Origin: Ficedula albicollis
Taxonomy: Eukaryota > Chordata > Aves > Passeriformes > Muscicapidae
NCBI RefSeq assembly: GCF_000247815.1
Contig: NC_021677.1
Coordinates: forward strand, 15,888,543 to 15,952,542
DNA length: 64,000 bases
Reading direction: 5' to 3'
In this document: positions 1 to 11,560 of the stretch, one piece after another
How positions within the stretch are numbered: the first letter of the stretch is position 1
Layout: each line of letters opens with the position of its first letter
The notes under the pieces: model-generated
Databases searched by the model: none
Told to the model about the DNA's origin: nothing
Seen by the model: the letters and a program-made list of their open reading frames with translations, nothing else
Made by a program: the position numbers and the translations under genes

Positions 1-877
1 GGGGCGTTTGCACGTGCAAAAAAATGCCTTTGGTTGTTGGTGCCTGCATGGCAAGGCACACACCAGGAAAATGCTCCTGCTCATGGAGCCTGTGCCTGCA
101 ACTTGCTTGGGCTGAGTGAAGAATTGAGCTGCGGCCAGCTGATGAAATAAATTGAAGCATCCTCTGCCTCAGCCATGCGGACCAGCCTTCTCGGGAGGGA
201 GAGGCAGCCCTTTATTCCTGTGCTGCCAGATGCAGCACTGGTGCCAGCCAGGCCCCGCTGCTGCCCTGCAGTGAAGCCACCTGGCCTGTGCACCCTTGGG
301 CAGGGCCAAAGCTGCCCTGGCCCTGGGCACTCTGGCAGGAGGCTGTGAGAAAGGACAGCTCGGGAGCCACCACAAACACAGGTTGCACTGTGAACACCAG
401 TCAGCCTGCAGTTTGAGTCAGTGAGGCGTACTTCCCATGGGAACTCTTAGTCCTGGCTAACTTCAGGCAGGACCAATTAGAGCAGGGAGTAAATACACTT
501 AGCATGCTCAGGAAAATACATCTAAAGCTGTTTATACACATTCCTTTGGACCAGTCAGCAACAAAAATGTCCTTACAGCTGTTTCCTCCTTCCTTTCTTC
601 CCTCTCTCTCTCTCTGTGCCTCTTCAAAAATAAAGCTAGCTGGCCTCACCTAACCCTTGCTGGGTTTACTGCTATTCCCTCCCAAGCCTGTCAGCTCCTG
701 TGTGCCACCAGCCCCTCGACTGCCGAGCTTCCAGCACACCTCGAACTGCAGCATTTTTCTGGCTCCCCAAAAGGAGCCAAGAGGAAAATGCAACGCAACA
801 GAAGCCAAGAGGAAAAAGGTTTGCATGTTTCCTTGTAATCAAGGAGCTGATACCTTGCACCAAATCACCTCCATCAG
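1..877. other. Non-coding DNA, no gene recognised
   Basis: The first 400 bases are GC-rich and the rest is mixed. The short open frames here overlap on both strands, and none gives a protein I recognise. A polypyrimidine stretch at about 582-615 ends in seven CT units at 602-615, a minor microsatellite. I see no transposon signature. Confidence 0.6.
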
Positions 878-1142
878 CCGGGGCCACCTTCGTCATCGGG
901 CCGGGCTTTGCGCACGCGGTGCGCTCGGTCGGCCCTAATGGCACACTGAGAGCCGCTGCCAGAGCCGTGAGTGCTGTCTAACAGGGACGACCTCGGGTGA
1001 AGGGGCATGGCACAGGGAACAGGGAACCCGGGTCTCACATCTGAGACCACTGCCCCGCCCGCAGGGCCGCTCCTTTTCCTCATTGCTGCCATGCTCGGCT
1101 CAACGTGCGTGTCCCGTGATCGGTCACATTAACTGCACGGGG
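878..1142. promoter_or_regulatory. Compact CpG-rich patch, possible small CpG island
   Basis: I count about two dozen CpG dinucleotides in roughly 265 bases, far denser than the flanks, which turn AT-rich after about 1200. A GC-box-like CCCCGCCCGC lies near 1054-1063. In vertebrates such density usually means an unmethylated promoter or enhancer, or GC-biased gene conversion. No TATA box, start codon context or convincing exon goes with it. An open frame at 700-981 crosses part of the patch but gives no recognisable protein. The CpG density is seen directly; the promoter role is inference. Confidence 0.4.
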
Positions 1143-4100
1143 CTTTTCCTGTTCTCCAGGTGAGGGACTGGGGCTTTTGGAAGAGAACTCCAGCTAAACG
1201 ATTCACTTGTGCACCATGAATTTGGCTTAATCCTAAAGAAAAGTCTTCCCATTAAGTTTCACTGTGAACCAGTATTTCGTTTCACAAAAGAAGTGGGGTA
1301 CTGTAATTTGGACTCATTCAAGATCAGAAGGGTTTCCTCTTCAAAGCCAGGATAAAACCTGAATATGACTAAACCCTCTATGATAAAAAAACCAAACCCT
1401 TTTTATTTTTTTTTTTAATCTGGACAAGACTAGTTGGACTTAGTTTATATTTCATATAACCTATTACAGCACATTTTAAAAAGTTGTTTCAGGATTTTAA
1501 AAATAGCACCTTCCATACTAAAAATATTTCAAGATATTTTGAATTTTGAGAGAGCTGCATTCCCCAGAGGAAAACCCGCTCTTCCTGTGTTTGCCCTCCC
1601 AGCTGTTTGGTGATTTTCTCTGCAGTACAACTGAGGTGTCAGAGTGACAGCACCTCCAGAGCTGGGCAGGCAGGAGGAGAGATTCATCTCCCCCAGCCAA
1701 CAAGGATGGGCAAGGCTCTTTGGTTTGCAAAGCTTTCTCCTTCCAATCCAGCTGTGGTTTGTGCCAGACAAACTGGAGGAATCCACTCAGCATTGTGGAA
1801 TCCACTCACCAGCTCAGAGGAATCCATTAGGCATTAAAGCACAAGTCCAGTTTTCTGGAAAGAGCTCTCTGCCAAGCTCAAGGAGGCTGAGCTTGAGAAC
1901 CTCTGGCAGAAACACACACATGTGCATGCACAGACACACAGAGAGCAATTCTCAGCACTTGCTCAGAGTACTTTAAAGCTTAATTCTGGTGATCACAGTG
2001 GCTTTGTGAGCCCATCTCATGAATGGATCAGTTCCAGGCTTTATTTGGTCAACCCTCTCCACCTTCCCTCATGCTTGTACGGCAGAGCAGAGCCTAATGA
2101 GCTGGATGTGATGCCATGCCTCACTTTTTGGTCCATAAAGTAGGATAGAAGCAAAGACATGATTCTGTGTGCATGTTTAAGTCTGGCAGGTTAACAGAAG
2201 GTAAATATCTGATGGGAGGAGAAGGCAGGACCAGGTGAATTCAGATGAGCAAGAGAGGATCATGCAATCATCAAAACGCAAGATACCTGTGTGAACTGCT
2301 TGGTTTTTGTCACAGATTTCCACACATCTAGAGACTAAGTGAAGTGAAACCCCCTGTCTTGGGTTTGAGATGTCTAGGAGAGTTCCCCCTCCATTCAGAC
2401 ATGGTCTCCCAAACACAAAGGAATGAAGAAGACTCTGGTTATACCTTATATGACTACACCTAGTCCACACAGGGAGGAACAAATGGCAACAAGATCAAGA
2501 TCTTTGCCACACAAAGAAGAATTTAAGCCACACAATTACACCTGTCTTCCAAACAAAAAACACTCCTTCTGAAACAATGCTTGAAAGCCATCTAGATGAT
2601 CAGCCAGCCAGCAGACTCCATCAAGAAAAAAGGCCATTTTTGCACGTGTCAAGTCACCCAGCAACGCAGGACAACAATGGGGGTGGTAAGAGGTAGCCAG
2701 CACTGCCCAGAAGAGCAGGTGGCAAAGTGTCCACAGCACCATCCCACAGGAGCACCTCTGTGACAGGAAAACCATTCAACCACTAGTGAACCTAAGCAAA
2801 GAGCAGTCTTGCTGGAAAGCTGAGATTCAGTGAAATCAGTGTTAACCAGTGATTAGTGCCTTTCCTCGAAAAATTTCAATTATTTTTCTTCCATTGGAAA
2901 TCTGAAAAGCCTTTAAGTGAACGATCTCCAGCAGCTGAAATGTATCTTTCGTTTTCCAACAGAACCTGTAAATTTCCATGGAATAAGTCAATGAAAACAA
3001 ACATTTTGTCACTCACATCAACATTTTCCAGGAAGGAGGGAGAGGATAAGGGGAAACATTATTTTTGACAAGGTCTGCTGACTGGCAGAGCTCTTTAATA
3101 AATAGATCAGGCCAGAGCATACGACTCCAGTCCACATGGCAGAACGGTTGGTCCCTGAAAGGCTGATAGAGATCTTGTTGGCCGAGTTTCCCCTGTGGTT
3201 GACAGAGCATTAGCTAAAGACAGGATACAGGCAACCAGTCCTGCTGAGAGTGACTGGATGCCAAACCAGTGGCTGGCAAGATCTCTGAAGGCTTAATGAT
3301 AGAACGCAAATGCTCACACAGAGACCTGAGCAGCAGAGAATTTGCTAGCTGGGGAGCTGCAGGCTACCACATACTGTAACAGGAGCTTGCTCTCAAGGAG
3401 TGAGGAAAAAAAAAACAACAAAAAAGAGAGAAGGTCGGCTCTTCAAGTATTTCCAAGGTGGTTATAACCTTTCTCCAAAGAGGAAAATCCAACATTAAAC
3501 ACCAGGAGAATAAATCAGCTGCAGGGACTGGCAAAAGGCTGAGAATCTAAATTACAGCAAGGTCAATAGGAAGCAGGGGGCTGCTCAGAGGGAGCCAGAG
3601 TGAGAAATTCAGCACATCTGGTAGGTACAAAGCAATGCCCTTCGGGCAAGCTCAGCCCCCAGCCCACCCCTATGCAGGGCCTAGAACTCAGCAGAGGGAG
3701 CAACACCAGCGGAGACGGCCGTGGGGAGGTCCTGTCTGGGGGAAATCCGTCTGCAGGAGGGCGGAGGGGGACAAAGAAAAAAAAAAAAGGCAGGTGAATA
3801 AATGAGAAGCAGCAGTGTTGAGGCTGTGCAGCTCGTGTGGCCGCCTGAACAGATGTGAGCTGCTGCCTCTGCTGGCTCAGGGGATGCTCTCCTGCTCTGG
3901 AGGCAGAGCTGGCTGCAGTGTTTTCTTTGGTGTGGTTGCATTTATGCCAACAGCAGGACTGCACAGCCCCTGGCACAGCCAGCCCCACCACACATCTCAC
4001 AGGAGAGCTCCAGGGCAGCCCTGTGCATCCCCACTGTAAGGGGCGATGCTTTGACAGCCCCCTGCTTCACACAGCTCATGGGACATAAAATCAATGCAGG

Positions 4101-4469
4101 GAAGCCTTAAAGCTCCCCCAAATGTCCGTGGGGAGCAGGCAGGCCTGGGCATTGGCACAGCACAGGAGGGAGTCCAAGCAGGTCTCTAGAGAAGAAAATA
4201 AAAGAGTAGCATGCAGCTGATTTTTCTGTTGATTTGGAGAGACTTGTCAGTCAAGCACCCTTTGAATGTGCAATGGGTGGGTTGCAGCCCTAACCCATAT
4301 TTACAAGAAAACATCAGTAAAAGCTGTATAAGCCTTGAATGTGCATGCACAGGCATGGCATGGGGAGCAAGCTGAAAACCAGGGCAAAGAGCATGAAAAA
4401 ATAAGAACAGAAAAGGTTTTGCTGGAGACAAAAGTAGGTGAGAGACTGATGGTGTTTTGGGGGCTGTAC
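1143..4469. other. Non-coding DNA with small simple-sequence tracts
   Basis: No gene or transposon recognised. Minor items: an A/T-rich stretch at about 1383-1421; CA units at 1912-1920 running into the 12-base palindrome TGTGCATGCACA at 1921-1932, which recurs at 4340-4351; a short local repeat of GAATCCACTCA at about 1779-1808; A-rich tracts at about 3404-3426 and 3776-3788. The 3563-4000 minus open frame (145 codons) is low-complexity and is not accepted as a gene. Confidence 0.6.
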
Positions 4470-4600
4470 CACAGAAACACAGAATATTATGTGTGGGAAA
4501 GGGGTCCACGTGGATCACTGGGTCTAACTCCTGTGTGGAGGCACAATTAGCTGGCATTGCAATGCTGAGCTCTCTTGGGCTGTGGGACCAGCAGAGGTTT
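4470..4600 (-). mobile_element. CR1 LINE 3'-end fragment
   Basis: Read on the + strand, the segment opens with CACAGAAACACAGAATATTA, then a GGGTCCACGTGGATCACTGGG block and a TCTAACTCCTGT block. This is the order of the reverse-complemented 3' end of avian CR1 retrotransposons, where the terminal ATTCTGTG-type repeats appear as ACAGAATCACAGAAT. The element therefore lies on the minus strand with its 3' end at about 4470. It is 5'-truncated, as most CR1 copies are, and carries no reverse transcriptase frame. Likeness fades after about 4560, so the right edge is approximate. Confidence 0.75.
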
Positions 4601-5665
4601 GGTGGCCAGGCTCCCCTGGAGGCATCACCACTGTCTGCACATCAGTGGGGCAAGCTCTGCTCTGCTGGGCTCAGTCAGGCACTCCTGTGGGAATGCCTCC
4701 CAGCACTTGCATTTGAGCTTGCCACAATATAAAATAGATAAATTCAAACTTTGATCTCAAATACCCCCAAGATTGTGAAGTGTTGTCAACACTTAGGAGT
4801 ATTCCATTGACATTTGAATACTTTACAGTGTAATTCCCTTTTAACAGTTCATCATTTCTTGCTTGCATTATTTTTTGCTGCTATTTATCACCATATCCAA
4901 CAAGATTGACCTTTGCAACTAATGCAAAAGAACACGGGGAGATAAATAGCCTTTGAAGGTGACATGGGTGGCACAATAATATATATTCAAGCTGAATTAA
5001 ATGTGGAGTTTTAGAGCTTCTACCTGATGGTGGCAAGAAAAGTGCAGGAAGCCTTGCAGATGGCAGCTCCTATGTGATCCACAGGAGTAATTCCTTTCCA
5101 AAGTCCCAAGGAAGGAAACAGAGATGTTGAGGGTCCCTCCCACTGCTCCCAAATGCAGGTGTGGGTGCAGTGGCAAGCTGCTGTCATCCACAGGGGTGTC
5201 ACTCAGAACAGAAGAATGTGGGAAGAACATTGGGAATGGGTCCTCTCTCCCCAGCTCTTCAGCCTGGCTTTGAACTAGCTCAAGGTACTGCAACACCAGC
5301 ATGAGGATAACACGTACATCTAAATATAAATAAGCATACAGGGCTATCTATGCATTATTTAAATGCGAACAGACATGTACATTTACACTACCTTTTTGTT
5401 CAGCTGCCAACCTCTGCTCAGCCCAAGCCACAGTGACCTGCTGAAACAGTGGCTCAGGTGGCTGCTTTGCTCAAGGGCTTGGAGGAAGGGAAGAGCTGTG
5501 GCCATGACCCCAGAGAAATTGCTGCATGGGGAAGGGAGGGCAAGGAGGTGAGCTGAGGTGCTCAGTGTCACCAGGACAAAGCCAGTCAGGGTCAGAGTAC
5601 AGCTCATAAAGAAGCATTTATAAGTTCTCCAGGGTGGATTTGAAACCGGCTGTTGATGTAGGGAC
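4601..5665. other. Non-coding DNA, nothing recognised
   Basis: AT-rich in 4725-4990 and mixed afterwards. The open frames at 4997-5302 minus and 5363-5551 plus are short and match nothing I know. No structured repeat was seen. Confidence 0.55.
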
Positions 5666-5666
5666 T

Positions 5667-5735
5667 AAAGCTGCAATCCTCAAAGGTATTTAGGTATTTG
5701 ATTCTCTGGTCAAATCAAACCTTTGAGGATCTGGG
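5667..5735. repeat. Palindromic amniote MITE-like relic
   Basis: The 12-base arms ATCCTCAAAGGT (5676-5687) and ACCTTTGAGGAT (5719-5730) are perfect inverted repeats around a 31-base spacer that begins ATTTAGG. This layout matches the ancient palindromic repeats common in turtles, crocodilians and birds, with 'GATCCTCAAAGG-TATTTAGG' arms and a 'GAGGATCTGGGC' end; the end is visible here at 5725-5736. The arms are seen directly; the family assignment is from memory. It has no coding capacity. Confidence 0.6.
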
Positions 5736-5845
5736 CTCCAGTGCAAGGACTTTCTACCTAAACGAGCATGAATAATAGTTTGGGCCAAAGTGCTGGCCAG
5801 GGGTCCCTCAGGCCAACTCCCCTGGTGGGTGTGGTTCTAATAATG

Positions 5846-5900
5846 GCTTAGATCCTCAAAAGGTGGGTCCCAGCTCCTCAGAGCCTCTCTGAACTCCGTG
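5846..5900. repeat. Second, partial palindromic MITE-like relic
   Basis: GATCCTCAAAAGGTGGGTCC at 5851-5870 repeats the arm of the neighbouring palindrome with one inserted A. Only one arm is clear here. It may be a decayed second copy or the detached end of the same insertion. Confidence 0.4.
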
Positions 5901-6918
5901 GGTTTCACACACAGTCTTGCTGTATGGCAGTCTGTGCCTTTGCCAGCGCTGCCATCCCCTTGAGCTCCTGTTGCTGAGGCTCTGTAGTGCTAGCAAGGGA
6001 GCAGGCAGCCCTTCTGGCAAGATGGAAAGGTATGTGCAAATGAGGAGAGTAAGGAAAAACCAGTGTAGTTTAAGGGACTCAGCCAAAAAGCTGCTATGAG
6101 GTAGGATGGTAGGTGCATCTTGGAGGTGGAAGAGTCACTAAACTACACAGACAATGGAAACATTCTAATTACAGGTGGCTATCACCTCATCTAGTCAAAT
6201 ATACTCTTTGGCTAAAGTTGACATATCCCTGTGCACCATTTCAGCTTCAGCCAGTTTTAAAAGGAAGCTCTTCTTGGTGGAAAGGAAAGGAAAGAAAAAG
6301 ACAGACTGATGCTGTTTGGCTAATGTTTAGGACACTGGCCACACTTCAAATCCCTATTCTGCCTGATTCAGAATGATATCAAAAACCTCACAAGCAGGAA
6401 AAAATTGAGGCTGGGAGGTGATGGTTTAAAAACGCTGCATTGGAATGTTTAAAATATGTCAAAACATTTTTCTTTTTTTTTTCTTTTTTTTTTTTTTAAT
6501 GGGAAATTCATCAAACCTGACACTTCCCATGAAGAGTTCTGGCTCCAATGAATAGGTATATTTGGACACTCCCTGATTCCCACCCCCCACTTCACCACCA
6601 TTTCAGCCAAATATTCTTGGCTGGTTCTAATTATACAGCCATATATTTTTATACACACACACAACCAGTGTGTACACGTGAAGGCTCAATAATCACAGAT
6701 CAGACGGGGAGGAAAGTGTTGATAAGACCTGTGCTGCTCCACAACATAAAAAATTGCCTGAGAAGCCTTTCCCCCCCTGCCTGTTCACCTCACCCTCCCA
6801 GGAAAAGCCCAGCAGAAGGGGTGGTGGGTTTGCAGATGGCAGCCACATGCACTGCCTGCCTGAGTCCACATCTTGACATTTCTGCACTTCTCTAGTGCCC
6901 TCCTCAGGTTTTGCAGAA
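5901..6918. other. Non-coding DNA with a long T-rich tract
   Basis: No gene recognised. A T-rich run of about 30 bases at 6467-6497, broken by single C, could be the reversed A tail of an old retrocopy, but I see no body next to it. Four CA units lie near 6653-6662, and three GGAAA-type units near 6279-6296. Confidence 0.55.
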
Positions 6919-6964
6919 GTTCACCTTCCTCTGGATGCGAGGTTCACCTTCCCCTGGATGTGAG
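6919..6964. repeat. Two-copy 23-bp tandem repeat
   Basis: A 23-base unit beginning GTTCACCTTCC and ending GAG occurs at 6919-6941 and again at 6942-6964, with two substitutions between the copies. It looks like a simple local duplication with no sign of function. Confidence 0.7.
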
Positions 6965-7748
6965 ACTGCATCTGCCCTGCTGTACCACTCCAGGCATCCA
7001 GCACCCTTGAGGCAAGGTGGGAATTGGTGCTTTCCACAGCCAGTGGGAGGCCAGGGAAATGGAGACGCCCAGGGAATGCAATATCCTCAATTATGAAACT
7101 CATCATCAAGAGCTTCCACACTTCAGCCCTGGAGAAAATAGTCCCTGTCTTGATTCCTGGCATTTCCAGTGATTACCAGCATCCAACAGGCATCCAGCAC
7201 CTCTCAGGATCAACCCAGAGCTAGGGCTGCTCAACAGAGCTGGTAGGAGGCATTACCTGAGGCCAAAGCTGCTGACAGGTTTCTGTGGGGGTTCCTAGAG
7301 CACACGAGATTGACCCTCTCAAGGAAGGGGAGTAGGGGAAAGGGTTTTCTCTGAAAATGATGAAATAGTTAAATTTGAAAGCAAACAGGCCACCCAGCTC
7401 TCCCTTTAACCCTCCTACAGCAGAAGAGACCCTAGGGCCAGCCAACACTACCAGTTCTAGGAAATTACTAAAAAAAAAAGACATACACACTTTGGGGGGT
7501 GGGAAGACCAATCTATTTTCACAAGAATCTGTCCTTGATTAGAGCAGAAACATGGAAGTGGGGGAAAGAACCGATTATTCAGCAGAGAGTTCAGAAGAAC
7601 AAATAAAAAAGAGAGAAAAAAAAAAAAAAGGCATATTTGTTCAGGGTGTGATAGAGGGACTTCCAAAGCTCATGGAGACAATTGGAAATTAGGTCTATTG
7701 AGGAGGAGGCATTTGCTGCTCAGGGTGAGGAATCAAAGGGCAAGTCCC
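6965..7748. other. Non-coding DNA, nothing recognised
   Basis: No gene seen. AGCACCTCTCAGGATCAACC at about 7197-7216 resembles the end of ancient amniote repeats, but too weakly to call. A-rich tracts lie at about 7470-7480 and 7604-7630. Confidence 0.55.
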
Positions 7749-7788
7749 GGGGAGGCGGCGGGGTGGGGTGGCCACCCCCGGGTGGGCA
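7749..7788. other. GC-rich palindrome and G-run cluster
   Basis: GGGGTGGCCACCCC at 7765-7778 is a perfect 14-base palindrome. It is preceded by G runs at 7749-7752, 7760-7763 and 7765-7768 separated by GG pairs. The segment could form a hairpin or a G-quadruplex on the + strand. It stands out against moderately AT-rich flanks. A second G-rich cluster, with runs at 7907-7910, 7912-7915 and 7922-7925, follows 140 bases on. Confidence 0.55.
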
Positions 7789-8169
7789 GCGACAGGCAGC
7801 TCCAGCCTGTGACCTCTCATAAAACCCTTCCAGGGGCTCTCACATATTGTGTGAGCACAAGCTGATTTCCACACACAGAGACTCCTAATGAAGACGTCCT
7901 TCAGGAGGGGAGGGGAGGAGAGGGGTAATGAAACCAGCCTGTCTGCCCAGCAGACACTCACCCCCACCGAAGGTGGCACGGATGTATAATGGAATATGAA
8001 AAGGGATGGGGAAAAATGCTGTTGGCCTCAATGCCATGCAATAAAAAAAAAGAACTTCATGTGAATTAAATCCAAACTACCTGAGTGCTAGAGGCTTGAG
8101 GCAAGATCAAGAAACCCCTGGTTTCTAATTGCAAACCAGCTTCAGAGTGCCTCCAGTGAAGAAGCAGTG
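7789..8169. other. Non-coding DNA with a G-rich cluster
   Basis: Contains the G-run cluster at 7907-7925 and an A run at 8042-8051. No gene recognised. Confidence 0.5.
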
Positions 8170-8560
8170 CCTCAGACTGACCTGGCCAGAGTTTGAACCA
8201 GCCTGAGCAGAGATTTATTAACCCTCACAGTCAGAGATCAATAAATAGCTTCCTCTCGAGCAGGCAAACTGCCTGGAATACAAAAACATGCAATGAGTCT
8301 GCCACCAATCTGCTCTCCTCACAATAAAAAGATGCTCTAATTCCCCAAAAGACAGCGATTTCTTATTTCTATAGTGTTTTGAAGCCAACTGCAATATTCA
8401 CATCTAATTTCAGGGCCCTGGATCCCTGCCATGTGGAGTATGTTTGTTAGCAATATGATTTGTACACTTCTCTGGGGTCATTTGGAAACTATCTGTACTT
8501 ACACCCTCCTCATCTCTGCTGAGTGTGTGCTGGTCGCTCAGTCTTATCATGCTGCAAAGG
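8170..8560. promoter_or_regulatory. Candidate conserved non-coding element
   Basis: A stretch without simple repeats or transposon signatures, of balanced composition, with AT-rich cores such as GAGATTTATTAACC and CAATAAATAGC near its left end. This texture is typical of vertebrate conserved non-coding elements. The call rests on texture only; no alignment was possible. Confidence 0.22.
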
Positions 8561-11454
8561 GCAAGGTGCACCAGTGAGATTTATGTGCAGGAGAAGAAAG
8601 AGTAGATGATGTTCTTCAGGGTCAAAGCCACCCAGTGCTTCATCTCTCCAATTAAGTACTCTGCTAGGGAGAGAGATAAGGTTAAAAGTGGGGTGGAATA
8701 AGAGATTTAAATTGCAGTTTGACTTTTTCTTGTTTTAATTGAAACTTCATTGGAAGAAAGGGTGAAGACTTACTACACAAAAAAAAAAAAAATCAGGCAA
8801 AAGTAAAAGTCAAAAACATAGGACTGGCATGATTGTTCTAGAAAACAAACCATGGATAAATGAAATGTGGGGGTAAGAAAGATGCTCTAACAAACAAGGT
8901 GCCACAGGATCTTTTCCATCGGCTCCAGTGAGCAGTTCCACTTTGGAAAAGTCACAATTATAAGGTTTTTTTTCTGTATTCACACTGTATTTCAAGATAT
9001 CCTAGCCATGCCTTTAAACAAAGGGATGAAGCTCCTTGCTCAAGGAGTCCCTGAGCTGCAAACTTCTAGAAGCTGAGTGTCTGCTGGAGATAATCTTCTG
9101 CTTCAAAGCTCTCCCATGCATTTTCTGTCAGTGATGGGTGATTGTTTGCTGTGTACCTTCACACTGAGTCATCCCTAACTTATTTCCCAATCCTTTCCTA
9201 CATGTCATTATTCTTATTCATTGACTCCTGTCTCACATAATTCTGTTTACAAATCCTCCTGGCTGTCTCCAAGCATCTTAACACATCTCCATCCCCAAAA
9301 CATGATATACTCTATTTTAGAAAAGTTTAAGAGCTCACGCAGGTGGAAACTGTCAGGAATAGCTCCCTGTTACTCACTCTTCAGAGGCTACACAGGGGTG
9401 TGACAACATAAGAAAACCCTTCCTGGTAAAATCAGATCACAGCTTTTGACAGTCAGTGTTTTCAGACATATCCAAGCTGTAGCTAGAGCTTGGCAGGGAA
9501 CACTTTCCCTTTCTTACAAAAGTTCTCAAAACTTCAGTTGATGTTCCTCTCCACATCAGAAAGAAAACTGGAACGAAATCTTCAAAATGTTCGCAGACCA
9601 CGAGCAAAAAAAACCCCAAAAAACAACAAAAACAAAGCAAGGCAAAACAAAAATTGGTACAGATAAAAATAATTTTGAAGTATTTGTTTGGACTTTTCCT
9701 TGCTATTTAATGTCTTTCTTCTCTGTAAATTAAATTCAAAAATGAAATGTTATTTTAATGTAGAAAACATCCAAACCCCTAATCATTAAAAAAAAAAAGA
9801 AAAGAAAGAAAAAAATTAGTTTAGAAGCGTTGTAACAATTTTGTAAGCTGGAAAATTTGTTAAAACCATCCCATTTACGACAAACAATTACAGTTTAAAT
9901 ATATTTGTCTTTTGTGACAGCAAAAAAAAAAAGCTAAATAAAATTTCCAACCCTTTCAAGCAGTGACTTCATGTTTTTGTAACACTTCAAGGTGAGAGAT
10001 GCACCAAAATAAAATTCTGACTTTGCCCAGCCCCTGAAACTGCTTGGAGCCAAGGACGTTGTCAAAGAAACTGGTGGATCCAAGAGTGTTGATGGGTGAA
10101 AGAGAGAGGGCCTGAACTGTACAAAAATACTTGTGCCAGCTAGTGAGGTTTGCCCCTTCTCTCCTGGCTGATCATGCTGCACAACACACCCATCAAGGGG
10201 CTGAGGCACAGAGCCAGGAGCCAAAAGTGGCCAGGTGACCTTGACCAAGCATCAGATTCAGCAGGGGCTCAAAGGGCTGCAAGGGAGCCAGGAGAGGGGC
10301 TACTTGGCCTGACACTGGCCATGGGGGGTAAATAATGCTGCCTCTCAGCAACCCCCACCCTTTTTTCATCCACGTTCAGTTCTCAGCTGTACATCTGACT
10401 CTTCGTAAATTCCAAAAATTGATCCGTTCAGGGCATGAGGGTTGAGGGAAAGAAAAGGGTCAGCAGATAGCAGGCGAGCCAGCTGCTGTGTTTATGCAGG
10501 GTGAGGTTGCCAAATAGCTGCTGAGGGATGGGACAGTGGTGTGGCAGTCATTTTTCCTTCAGCAGAGCTGGCACACGTAGACAGAACATATCCAGACTTG
10601 CACTTGAGAGCTTCCAGGATTCATTGGCCCTGACATCTTCTGCCAGAAATAGAGTTGTTCTGGAAACCACATCCCTGTCAAAAGGCCATTACTGTACCAC
10701 CTTGGCTCTGCAATGTGGCTCTGCTCCTTTCTGCTGCCCTTTCCCATGCCAGACACCTATCCCATCTCCTGCCAACTGCTCAGGAGCCATCCGTGTGCCT
10801 TCTCAGCCACAACCGAGAGTGACTGGGATCAAAGCAACAATTAGGGTAAGGCTTTTTCAGGCTGGTTTGAAAGTTCAGGTTCTGTGATGGTAGCAGCTGC
10901 TTGGGCCATTAAAAATAATCAGGATTCCTGAATCTGACATGTTTTGCTTGCACAACTCCTATTTACGCTACTGGGGAAAGTAGTTCTTTGTTGAACTCAA
11001 AATATATCTGGTAAAAACCTTTTGGGGGAGTGGTAGAGAACTCAGTCAGCCACCAACCCCGCTGGAGGTAGGAAAGGAAAATGTTCGAGAGACACTGACA
11101 CCAAATTTTCTGGGGTCGTTTTGTGCGCTACCTGCTCAGTGGAAACCCCAGTGAAAAACAGGGAAGTGTCCAATTCTCATAAGAACATGAATGCCACATC
11201 ACATAAGAGCAAATGTCCAAGCAGTGCAGTGTTCTGGATGTGACAGTAACTGGTAACAGGTATTCAAGGATGAATGTAAAGAACAGGGCATGGACTGATA
11301 TTTAGCCTCTAGGAAACAGCAGAGACCAAACAAAATGGCTGTCTGTTCTCTTAGAGATACCAAGACACATGAGGGAACCTCCTTCTACCCTGCAAAAAAC
11401 TTTTAAAAAAAAAGCCACTGGGGGAATGTGCCCAGTGGAAGTGAAGAAAACATT
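8561..11454. other. Non-coding DNA with A-rich tracts
   Basis: No gene or clear transposon. A-rich tracts sit at 8779-8792 (14 A), 9605-9653 (A with scattered C), 9788-9815 and 9921-9932. The region between 9640 and 9960 is strongly AT-rich. The 119-codon open frame at 10528-10887 plus has no recognisable domain. Confidence 0.55.
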
Positions 11455-11560
11455 ATAAATGACTTGGAGTCTGCCTCCCACTAACCACGGGGCAAGGCAT
11501 TTCATCTAGCCTGTGCCTCGGTTCCCACCATGACATAGAGATGTTGCATCACTGCAGGAT
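11455..11560 (+). mobile_element. Degraded MIR/CORE-SINE-like relic
   Basis: The order 'CCACTAACC', 'GGGCAAGGCATTTCATCTAG', 'CCTGTGCCTCGGTTCCCACC' and 'CATAGAG' parallels the MIR-type core in which a 'CCACTTACTAGCTGTGTG' block is followed by 'GGGCAAGTCACTTAACCTC' and 'TGTGCCTCAGTTTCC'. Divergence is high, as expected for an insertion older than the avian radiation. Confidence 0.45.

Noticed and set aside
700..981. Open frame across the first CpG patch as a coding first exon
   Set aside because: It ends in a stop without a clear splice donor and shows no known domain; another frame is open on the minus strand.
6467..6497. Reversed poly-A tail of a processed pseudogene
   Set aside because: No gene-derived body or target-site duplication was found beside it.
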